Shown: in pieces, positions 1 to 5,380 of the stretch
Position numbering within the stretch: position 1 is the stretch's first letter
Layout: each line of letters begins with the position of its first letter
Assembly (NCBI GenBank): GCA_013698165.1
Contig: JACCVN010000159.1
Location: 1-5,500, forward strand
Source: Parachlamydiaceae bacterium
GTDB taxonomy: Bacteria > Chlamydiota > Chlamydiia > Chlamydiales > Parachlamydiaceae
Direction: 5' to 3'
Length of the DNA stretch: 5,500 nucleotides
Notes under the pieces: generated by a model
What the model was told of the DNA's origin: nothing
The model's database searches: none
What the model saw: the letters and a program-made list of their open reading frames with translations, nothing else
Made by a program: the position numbers and the translations under genes

Positions 1-46
1 GTGTAGAAGCGTCTGACAGGTGATTGAAATGCAAATAATTTCCAAT

Positions 47-88
47 GATAAGGACATTAAGGACTTGAAAGTCCCTAATGTCCTTATC
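47..88. terminator. Long hairpin downstream of the aldolase-aquaporin operon, probable terminator
   Basis: A perfect 13-bp stem (GATAAGGACATTA at 47-59 pairing with 76-88) is capped by one mismatch and a 5-bp stem (GGACT 61-65, AGTCC 70-74) around a TGAA loop. It begins 10 bases past the aquaporin stop codon on the minus strand, the usual place for an operon terminator. Neither side carries a clean U-tract. The plus-strand side is followed by CTCCTTTCTAATT and the minus-strand side by ATTGGAAATTATTTG, so it may be bidirectional or serve as a 3'-end stabiliser. The structure is seen directly; the role is inferred. Bases 1-46 hold nothing recognisable. Confidence 0.6.
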
Positions 89-98
89 TCCTTTCTAA

Positions 99-728
99 TT
101 ACTCACTATCTCTGCTTAACACAGCTGCAGCGCCGGCTGCAAGTACGCCTGCCAAAAGATAGATCCATAAGTTAGACCATAAGCTCATTTTCAATATAGA
201 GACACCTAAAGCAACTGCGGGATTGAACGCAGCCCCTGAAATAGCTCCAACAGCATATGCACCTACAAGCACAGTAAAACCGATAGCAAACCCATAAAAG
301 GAATTACCGGCATTTTTCTTACCTGTAGCCACATTGATCACTACAAAACAAAGCGCAAATGTAAACAGAAACTCTGCCAACAACGCTTTCCATGGATCTA
401 ATTGCAATGCTGCAGGCGCAAAATCATCCTTAAGGTACATCACAGCAAAGGCTGCTGCAATCGCACCTAGCAGCTGAGCGACAATATAACCGATGAGACC
501 TTCAACATTTAACTTTTTACGGAAAAATAGCGCCAATGATACAGCAGGATTGTAATGCCCACCCGAAACATGCACACCGGCATAAACCATCACTGCCAAC
601 ACTGAACCAATCGCTAATGGAGCAAATGCCCCCGCGCTATTGGGGTTAAGCACGGTCATTCCAACCGTCAACATTAAAAAGAATGTCCCGATGAACTCAT
701 AAAGTAATTTTCCGATATTTGTTTTCAT
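99..728 (-). CDS. MIP-family aquaporin / aquaglyceroporin-like channel
   Basis: This is an inner-membrane channel of the major intrinsic protein family, 209 aa, slightly short for the family (E. coli AqpZ is about 231). Six hydrophobic segments lie at roughly 8-26, 35-55, 77-98, 113-132, 143-163 and 186-204. The two pore half-helices carry NPA at residues 60-62, within the family signature HVSGGHYNPAV (53-63), and at 169-171 in SGAAFNPAVALG. In most aquaporins and glycerol facilitators the second motif is NPAR, where the arginine forms the ar/R selectivity filter. Here that position is Val172, and the TM5 filter position that is His in AqpZ is a small residue (about Ala157). The substrate is therefore uncertain: water, glycerol or another small neutral solute. 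The ATG at 726-728 overlaps the upstream aldolase stop (ATGA) and has the Shine-Dalgarno AAGGAGAT at 738-745. Family assignment is firm; substrate is not. Confidence 0.93.
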   Translation of the reverse strand: MKTNIGKLLYEFIGTFFLMLTVGMTVLNPNSAGAFAPLAIGSVLAVMVYAGVHVSGGHYNPAVSLALFFRKKLNVEGLIGYIVAQLLGAIAAAFAVMYLKDDFAPAALQLDPWKALLAEFLFTFALCFVVINVATGKKNAGNSFYGFAIGFTVLVGAYAVGAISGAAFNPAVALGVSILKMSLWSNLWIYLLAGVLAAGAAAVLSRDSE

Positions 729-1798
729 GCGATAGTAATCTCCTTACATAGGTAAACATCTTGAATAGCATGGAAAAGAGCAACGCCCTGATCCATCGGT
801 TTTTGGAAAGTTTTTCTACCACTGATCAATCCCATGCCACCGGCACGTTTATTGATCACTGCCGTCCTGATAGCATCAAGCATATCATTTTTCCCTGAAG
901 CCCCACCTGAATTTATCAGGCCAATACGTCCCATGTAATTATTGATCACTTGGTAGCGGCAAAGATCGATAGGATGATCACTGGCTAACTCTGTGTACAT
1001 CTTTTCGCTGAATTTACCATAGCCTGATTTTTCCTTGTTGAGCGCTTTATACCCTCCATTATTCACAGGCAACTTTTGTTTAATAATATCAGCTTCAATT
1101 GTAACACCAAGATGGTTGGCCTGCCCCGTAAGATCGGCACTTTCATGATAATCGACATCGCCGACCTTAAAAGCGCCATTTCGCAAATAGCACCATAGGA
1201 TTGTAGCAAGTCCAAGTTCATGAGCGTGCTTAAAAGCTTGAGAAATTTCGATAATTTGTCGATGACTTTCTGGCGATCCAAAGTAAATAGTGGCTCCCAC
1301 GGCAACTGCGCCCATATCAAAAGCCTGTTTAACACCGGCAAACAAAATTTGATCGTAAGAATTCGGAGATGACAAAAGTTCATTGTGGTTAATTTTCAGA
1401 ATGAAAGGTATCTTATGCGCATACTTGCGGGCCACTGCCCCTAAGACTCCTAAGGTTGATGCGACACCATTGCAACCTGCCTCCATTGCTAATTTCACTA
1501 TATTTTCAGGATCGAAATAAATTGGGTTCGGAGCAAAAGACGCGCCAGCAGAATGTTCAATTCCTTGATCCACAGGTAATATTGAAAGGTATCCGGTCCC
1601 CCCAAGACGTCCATGATTGAACAAAGAAGCCAAATTGCGCACTACGGGAATAGAGCGGTCGCTATATATAAATGTTCGATCTATCCAATCACTTCCCGGC
1701 AGAATTAAAGACTCTTTACTAACAGTTTTGCAGCTATGATTTAAAAGCAGTTCGGCTTCATCGCCTAACTCCTTTTGAATATCTTTGTACCCAAACAT
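725..1798 (-). CDS. fbaB: Class I fructose-bisphosphate aldolase, DhnA/FbaB type
   Basis: This cytoplasmic enzyme cleaves fructose 1,6-bisphosphate to dihydroxyacetone phosphate and glyceraldehyde 3-phosphate (and the reverse) through a Schiff base. The protein follows E. coli FbaB (about 350 aa) along its whole length by recall. Shared blocks include GTGYLSILPVDQGIEHSAGA (68-87), MGAVAVGATIYFGS (162-175), SADLTGQANHL (220-230), INSGGASG (295-302), AVINKRAGGMGLISGRK (313-329) and the C-terminal QDVYL..ITIA. Lys240 in ADIIKQK is the expected Schiff-base lysine. SGG and GR near 297-328 are expected phosphate-binding loops. The chosen ATG at 1796-1798 gives 357 aa and has AAAGGAAG six bases upstream. 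An in-frame ATG at 1852 would add 18 residues, but it lacks a Shine-Dalgarno and its extension (LFVSLQYIMNDSKRKFF) has no counterpart in FbaB. The aldolase is the first gene of an operon with the aquaporin, 4-base overlap. Chlamydia encodes the same aldolase type (CT215, dhnA). Confidence 0.96.
   Translation of the reverse strand: MFGYKDIQKELGDEAELLLNHSCKTVSKESLILPGSDWIDRTFIYSDRSIPVVRNLASLFNHGRLGGTGYLSILPVDQGIEHSAGASFAPNPIYFDPENIVKLAMEAGCNGVASTLGVLGAVARKYAHKIPFILKINHNELLSSPNSYDQILFAGVKQAFDMGAVAVGATIYFGSPESHRQIIEISQAFKHAHELGLATILWCYLRNGAFKVGDVDYHESADLTGQANHLGVTIEADIIKQKLPVNNGGYKALNKEKSGYGKFSEKMYTELASDHPIDLCRYQVINNYMGRIGLINSGGASGKNDMLDAIRTAVINKRAGGMGLISGRKTFQKPMDQGVALFHAIQDVYLCKEITIA
738..745 (-). 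promoter_or_regulatory. Ribosome binding site of the aquaporin gene, inside the aldolase coding region
   Basis: On the minus strand AAGGAGAT lies 9 bases before the aquaporin ATG and within the last codons of the aldolase. It gives the aquaporin its own strong initiation signal beside the ATGA stop/start overlap, which fits translational coupling. Confidence 0.7.
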
Positions 1799-1804
1799 AA
1801 AAAA

Positions 1805-1814
1805 CTTCCTTTTT
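1805..1814 (-). promoter_or_regulatory. Ribosome binding site that decides the aldolase start
   Basis: On the minus strand AAAAAGGAAG is followed by six T and then the ATG at 1796-1798. This spacing is good, whereas the in-frame ATGs at 1825 and 1852 have no purine-rich sequence in front. The site therefore supports the 357-residue form of the aldolase. Confidence 0.7.
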
Positions 1815-1830
1815 GAATCATTCATAATAT

Positions 1831-1836
1831 ATTGTA
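1831..1836 (-). promoter_or_regulatory. Candidate -10 element of the aldolase-aquaporin operon
   Basis: On the minus strand TACAAT (one mismatch to TATAAT) would place the transcription start near 1824, giving a leader of about 26 bases that includes the Shine-Dalgarno. No good -35 hexamer lies 16-18 bases upstream; the region is instead occupied by the TGTTAGT repeats. A second -10-like TATTAT is at 1824-1829. This is pattern reading only. Confidence 0.35.
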
Positions 1837-1837
1837 G

Positions 1838-1877
1838 ACTAACAAACAACATGTTAGTTATTGTTATTTGTTAGTTA
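1838..1877. promoter_or_regulatory. Three TGTTAGT copies in the divergent promoter region, candidate operator
   Basis: TGTTAGTTA occurs twice in direct orientation (1852-1860 and 1869-1877), with starts 17 bases apart. An inverted TGTTAGT (ACTAACA) lies at 1838-1844. The outer copies form a perfect 9-bp inverted repeat (ACTAACAAA 1838-1846, TTTGTTAGT 1867-1875), and AACATGTT at 1848-1855 is itself palindromic. The cluster sits just upstream of the candidate aldolase -10, where a repressor would block RNA polymerase. No known regulator is recognised for this word. Confidence 0.4.
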
Positions 1878-1923
1878 ACACCCGAATTCCCCTAAAAGGC
1901 TTATTTTTAGAAGCTTAAGGCAA

Positions 1924-1953
1924 TTGGAGAAAAACTCCCTACGTTTTTATAGA
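1924..1953 (+). promoter_or_regulatory. Candidate promoter immediately before the protease start
   Basis: TTGGAG (1924-1929) and TATAGA (1948-1953) are 18 bases apart and resemble -35 and -10 boxes. If used, transcription would start at or within a base or two of the ATG at 1961, giving a nearly leaderless mRNA. This agrees with the lack of a clear Shine-Dalgarno; only AGAGAT lies before the ATG. A small GGAG-A5-CTCC hairpin (1926-1938) and a CTAAAA/TTTTAG inverted repeat (1892-1897, 1905-1910) are also present. The evidence is weak. Confidence 0.25.
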
Positions 1954-1960
1954 GATTTAT

Positions 1961-4894
1961 ATGAATGTGTTCATTGTTGTTTCACACTTAATTTTATGCT
2001 TGGTACTTATGCCTCACCATCTTCTTTCTGCAGAGCTGTCCGAACCTTCTTTTAAAACTATGGAAGAGGTTTCAAATGTAAAAATCCTCTCCCCAACTCT
2101 CTCAGACAGAAAAACAAAAAAAATCAAGTTGCTTAACGGCCTTGAAGCATACCTAATTTCTGATCCAAATACTGATCAATCTGGGGTAGCCTTGTCGGTA
2201 AATGCAGGCTCTTGGATGGACCCAGATGAATATCCGGGCCTGGCACATTTTCTTGAACATATGCTTTTTCTTGGCACAAAAAAATACCCGGATGAAGCCT
2301 CCTTTTCAGGGTTTATTTCCGGCCATGGCGGTCTCACCAATGCATTTACTGCCAGCGACTTTACCAGCTTTATGTATTCTGTTGAAAATAGCGCTTTTCC
2401 CGAATCGTTGGACAGATTTTCAAGCTTCTTTATAGAACCTCTTTTCAACCCTTCTGGAGTCGCTAGAGAGTTGAATGCTATCGATCAAGAATTCGCTAAA
2501 AACTTTGAAGATGATGACTTTAGACTTTTTAGTGTCTTAAAGGAAATAGGCAATCCTCTGCATCCCAATTCACGCTTTAGCATTGGCAATTCTGAAACTC
2601 TACGCCATGTGTCAAGAGAAGTATTTATTGATTGGTACCAAAAACATTACAGTGCCAATCTGATGCGTCTGACGGCACTGTCAAACTTGCCCTTAGAACA
2701 GATGCAAGATCTGGTGGTCAAAGATTTTCAAGGAATTGTCAACAAAAACCTTGTTCCTGAAACTATTGAACTGCCTTTAGTCTCTAATACCACTAAAGAC
2801 AAAATTCTTTATGTAACACCTTTAAAGAACATTCAGAAATTACTCATTATCTGGGATCTGCCTCTAGAGCTTCATTCGGTCAAAGCTGATCAGGCTCCTG
2901 CAGTCGTCTGCCAGGTTTTGGGCCATGAGGGCTCTCATAGCCTCCTTGAAATCTTAAAAAAAGAAAACCTGGCCGAAACCATCGCTTGCCAAGCGATCGA
3001 CATCGGTGGTCAAAACCAAGAGCTTTTCATCGAAGTCGGTCTAACATCGCAAGGTGTTAAGGAAATCAATAAAGTCATTAAACGAGTCTACCAAACGATC
3101 GCCAAACTTAGAGCCAATGGACTTCCGGCCTATCTCTTTGACGAAATCCAACAGCTTGCTCGCATCAACTATCAATATCAATCCCAAGAAGGTGTCTTTC
3201 GAACGATGATGATGCATGGCAGTCAAATGATGGAAGGTGATTTTAACGGTTACCCCGAGACCAATATGATCCCACAAAAATATAATCCAGAAGCTATCAT
3301 CAAGGTTGTCAACCAACTGACTCCAGAAAATGCTGTGACAATTGTCATGGCCCCCACTTTACTGACGGGCGTTCAACCCACAATGAAAGAAAAATGGCTT
3401 AGCGTCCCATATGCTATTAAAACAATCCCTTCAGATATCTTAACCTCATGGAAGCTCCCGGAAGACGATTCAGATATTAATTTACCGGTAGAAAATCCTT
3501 TCATTCCTCAGAAGTTGAATCTTTTTTACGAAAGCCCTACAGCAAAAGTTCTCCAGACTTTCAATAAGCCTGTAAAAATCCTTGATAATGACCATGGGAA
3601 CATTTACTACAGCCAAGACAATTACTTTAGGCTTCCTTACTTAAGCTTATTGCTAAATGTTAAAACACCCGAAGTTGATGCCGGTATACCCAACAAGTGC
3701 GTGATGGCTGACCTATATGTTGAATTAATGAAAAATATTTTGTCCCCTTTAAACTATTCTGCCACAATTGCTGGTCTCAGTTACGAAATCAAAAGGGATA
3801 ATTTTGGCATCATTTTTAATATCCAAGGCTATAGTGACCAAGCTCCTTTACTACTTGAAACAATTCTGAAACAGATTAAAAGCGTGACTTTTGATGAGCA
3901 GAATTTCAAAACTCAAAAGGATATTCTCCTTCGAAGCTACCAAAATGAATCTTTAGCAACGCCATTGCACCAAGCTCAGGAGCTTCTTAAAAGCGCCATT
4001 TACAAAAAATATGTCAGTCCAAAAGCTTTAGCCAATGCGATTAAAAAGGTAAGCTTCGAATCTTTTAATGAATACGCTAATAAAATTTTTTCCAAGGCTT
4101 ATCTTGAAGGAATGTTCTACGGGAATCTTACCGAACCCCAAGCACGCCAATTTTCCGATCTGTTCATAACAACTTTAAATTCCCTTCCCTACCCCAAAAA
4201 GAATCATAAGTCTCAAGAGATGATTGTTCTCCCAGCAAATAAAGGCCCATTTTATCTGGAAGCAAATATCAAAGTTCAAGGTAACGCAACGATCCTGGCA
4301 GTGCAAAATGGCGCATTTACTTTTACCAAAAGAGCCGCACAGCAAATACTTATGGAAGCGATAAGCGATCCCTTCTTTACAACTCTCAGGACCCAACAGC
4401 AAACAGGCTACCTCGTCGACACTTCCGCATATGAACTTGAAAAGCAACTCTTCTGCTTGTTCTTCACACAATCCAGCACTCATGACCCCAGAGATCTCTT
4501 GGCGCGTTTTGAACTGTTCACAGAAACATTTTTGAAAAATACGGCAGAAAATATTCCAGTAGAAAGCTTTAACAACTTAAAGAATGCCTTTCTCTCTAAG
4601 CTTAAAATGCCAGCAAAAAATATGAATGAAATGGGCAAGCTTTTAAATCTATTAGCTTTTACATATGACGGAGACTTTAGCCGCATCGAAAAGCGAATTG
4701 AAAGCTTTCAAAAACTCAGCTACGAAGACTTTTTACCAATGACCCAAGAGCTTCTTGGCCGCAGTAACAAAAGACGCCTAGCCATCCTGATCAATGGCGC
4801 CAACGCAAACCAAAACTTCAACTTCCTGCACCTCAAAAACCTAATGGAATTGCGCAAACTCAGCACCTACACAACCCCGGAAAATACTCCGTAA
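1961..4894 (+). CDS. ptrA: Secreted M16A zinc metallopeptidase (pitrilysin/insulinase family)
   Basis: This periplasmic endopeptidase is expected to degrade oligopeptides and small unfolded polypeptides inside a closed two-bowl chamber. At 977 aa it matches E. coli protease III (about 962) and insulin-degrading enzyme. Residues 1-24 are a signal peptide: a hydrophobic core, then LLSA before ELSEP. Its n-region has no Lys or Arg, which is unusual. The catalytic domain (about 55-260) has the inverted zinc motif HFLEH with His96, Glu99 and His100, and the third ligand Glu177 in NAIDQE, 77 residues on as in the family. HPNSRFSIGNSETL (201-214) is a further conserved block. Inactive M16 repeats follow (about 280-500, 510-740, 750-945). 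The last carries R810-TQQQTG-Y817, matching the substrate-binding Arg and Tyr of RTKEQLGY in insulin-degrading enzyme. All key residues are present, so it should be active. No in-frame ATG, GTG or TTG lies between the upstream stop (1916) and 1961. The gene stands alone and ends one base before a repeat element. Chlamydia has a homologue (CT806). Confidence 0.95.
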   Translation: MNVFIVVSHLILCLVLMPHHLLSAELSEPSFKTMEEVSNVKILSPTLSDRKTKKIKLLNGLEAYLISDPNTDQSGVALSVNAGSWMDPDEYPGLAHFLEHMLFLGTKKYPDEASFSGFISGHGGLTNAFTASDFTSFMYSVENSAFPESLDRFSSFFIEPLFNPSGVARELNAIDQEFAKNFEDDDFRLFSVLKEIGNPLHPNSRFSIGNSETLRHVSREVFIDWYQKHYSANLMRLTALSNLPLEQMQDLVVKDFQGIVNKNLVPETIELPLVSNTTKDKILYVTPLKNIQKLLIIWDLPLELHSVKADQAPAVVCQVLGHEGSHSLLEILKKENLAETIACQAIDIGGQNQELFIEVGLTSQGVKEINKVIKRVYQTIAKLRANGLPAYLFDEIQQLARINYQYQSQEGVFRTMMMHGSQMMEGDFNGYPETNMIPQKYNPEAIIKVVNQLTPENAVTIVMAPTLLTGVQPTMKEKWLSVPYAIKTIPSDILTSWKLPEDDSDINLPVENPFIPQKLNLFYESPTAKVLQTFNKPVKILDNDHGNIYYSQDNYFRLPYLSLLLNVKTPEVDAGIPNKCVMADLYVELMKNILSPLNYSATIAGLSYEIKRDNFGIIFNIQGYSDQAPLLLETILKQIKSVTFDEQNFKTQKDILLRSYQNESLATPLHQAQELLKSAIYKKYVSPKALANAIKKVSFESFNEYANKIFSKAYLEGMFYGNLTEPQARQFSDLFITTLNSLPYPKKNHKSQEMIVLPANKGPFYLEANIKVQGNATILAVQNGAFTFTKRAAQQILMEAISDPFFTTLRTQQQTGYLVDTSAYELEKQLFCLFFTQSSTHDPRDLLARFELFTETFLKNTAENIPVESFNNLKNAFLSKLKMPAKNMNEMGKLLNLLAFTYDGDFSRIEKRIESFQKLSYEDFLPMTQELLGRSNKRRLAILINGANANQNFNFLHLKNLMELRKLSTYTTPENTP

Positions 4895-4903
4895 ACTACG
4901 TAG

Positions 4904-4924
4904 CCTGCTGCGTCTCGCAGCAGG
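4904..4924. repeat. Hairpin copy 1 (loop TCT) just after the protease gene
   Basis: A perfect 9-bp GC-rich stem with a 3-base loop starts 9 bases after the protease stop. It is the inverted form of copies 2 and 3, whose loop is AGA. It is placed to act as the 3' end of the protease mRNA, but no T-run follows (TAACCAAC), so a classic intrinsic terminator is not supported. Confidence 0.7.
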
Positions 4925-4987
4925 TAACCAACAAAAACGTGACATTAAAAATGTATTGATGAATTGCTTTAAGCCTAACAGCTTTCG

Positions 4988-5008
4988 CCTACTGCGAGAC
5001 GCAGCAGG
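4988..5008. repeat. Hairpin copy 2 (loop AGA, one stem mismatch)
   Basis: This middle copy has the same arms as the outer ones except A at 4991, and it lies between the two spacers. The AGA loop gives it the same orientation as copy 3. Confidence 0.7.
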
Positions 5009-5068
5009 TAACCAACAAACGTGACAATAAAAATGTAGGGATGAATTGCTTCAGCCTAACAGCTTTCG

Positions 5069-5089
5069 CCTGCTGCGAGACGCAGCAGG
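5069..5089. repeat. Hairpin copy 3 (loop AGA) at the right end of the repeat element
   Basis: A perfect 9-bp stem is followed by CTACGTAG (5090-5097), which mirrors the CTACGTAG (4896-4903) before copy 1. On the minus strand it lies downstream of the U-box-like gene. Confidence 0.7.
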
Positions 5090-5096
5090 CTACGTA

Positions 5097-5124
5097 GTAG
5101 CTCGGCATCTAAATACCGAGCTAC
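5097..5124. repeat. Second, unrelated hairpin next to the repeat element
   Basis: GTAGCTCGG (5097-5105) pairs perfectly with CCGAGCTAC (5116-5124) around the 10-base loop CATCTAAATA. Two more A-T pairs can form inside after a single C-A mismatch. It overlaps the end of the 30-bp inverted repeat by two bases and lies 40 bases past the stop of the minus-strand reading frame. It could be a terminator or another dispersed palindrome. No T-run is present on either side. Confidence 0.6.
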
Positions 5125-5164
5125 AATTTCCAAAAACTAATTGCTAGCTACGCAGAGATACACA

Positions 5165-5380
5165 TTATTGTTGTGCACATTCTGAAACACGTGGCTTACT
5201 TGAATTGCTATTTTGTTCTGTAAAAGTCGGTTCAATCTCACATGTTACCATAATTTCTTTCATCTTTATTAATTGGTCTTCAGGAAATTCATTGTTAGCA
5301 ATGAGTTCTTTGAAAAAAGCTTGAGTTTCTTCTTTTAAATTTGGAACTTTTACCAGGATAATCCGGTTTGCTGAATACAA
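5165..5380 (-). CDS. 71-codon reading frame, probably the displaced C-terminal part of the U-box-like gene
   Basis: The protein is rich in Glu, Lys, Gln and Asn. An amphipathic stretch of helical character (about residues 14-44, KVPNLKEETQAFFKELI onward) is followed by a polar tail with SNSSKPRVSECAQQ at the C-terminus. No family is recognised. The only available start is TTG at 5380, without a Shine-Dalgarno, and the frame is open upstream to a TAG at 5411-5413. This poor start, together with U-box-like sequence running in the neighbouring frame just upstream, suggests a continuation of that gene after a frameshift rather than an independent gene. A genuine small protein cannot be excluded. 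Confidence 0.45.
   Translation of the reverse strand: MYSANRIILVKVPNLKEETQAFFKELIANNEFPEDQLIKMKEIMVTCEIEPTFTEQNSNSSKPRVSECAQQ

Larger units (their letters stand above)
4925..5089. repeat. Two tandem repeat units of 84 and 81 bp
   Basis: Unit 1 (4925-5008) and unit 2 (5009-5089) each consist of a spacer, starting TAACCAACAAA and ending CCTAACAGCTTTCG, followed by a 21-base hairpin. The spacers (63 and 60 bp) differ by a two-A deletion, four or five substitutions and one single-base indel, so the duplication is recent but not fresh. The unit 1 hairpin has an A at 4991 where the other copies have G, breaking one stem pair opposite C5005. Confidence 0.85.
4895..5098. repeat. Nested repeat element bounded by perfect 30-bp inverted repeats
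   Basis: The left end 4895-4924 is the exact reverse complement of the right end 5069-5098. Each end consists of the palindrome CTACGTAG next to a 21-base hairpin with 9-bp arms (CCTGCTGCG and CGCAGCAGG) and a 3-base loop. The loop is TCT on the left and AGA on the right. The ends enclose 144 bp that contain a third hairpin copy. The element fills the gap between two convergent genes, starting one base after the protease stop. No open reading frame or transposase is inside, and no clear target-site duplication is seen. It could be a non-autonomous mobile element (MITE-like) or an extragenic palindrome cluster (REP/BIME-like) that also stops transcription from both sides. Confidence 0.8.

Noticed and set aside
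1..46. Possible end of a plus-strand gene at the left edge
   Set aside because: All plus-strand frames reach a stop within the first 25 bases, so at most a few codons are visible and nothing can be identified.
1063..1383. 106-codon minus-strand open frame
   Set aside because: It lies wholly inside the aldolase in another frame; the aldolase is strongly supported by family motifs.
1799..1852. N-terminal extension of the aldolase to the ATG at 1852
   Set aside because: It has no Shine-Dalgarno, its 18 residues have no counterpart in FbaB, and it would overlap the promoter-like region. The ATG at 1798 has AAAGGAAG at good spacing.
2176..2448. Open frames on both strands within 2176-2448
   Set aside because: They are shadows of the conserved zinc-site region of the protease and show no features of their own.
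3041..4686. Minus-strand open frames at 3041-3316, 4175-4483 and 4480-4686
   Set aside because: All are antisense to the protease, with no ribosome binding site and no recognisable domain.
4904..4924. Classic rho-independent terminator for the protease
   Set aside because: The stem is strong, but no T-run follows on either strand; it is listed as a repeat instead.
4904..5089. CRISPR-like array (a 21-base hairpin three times with 60-63 bp between)
   Set aside because: The two spacers are nearly identical to each other and too long, one hairpin is inverted, and there are no cas genes.
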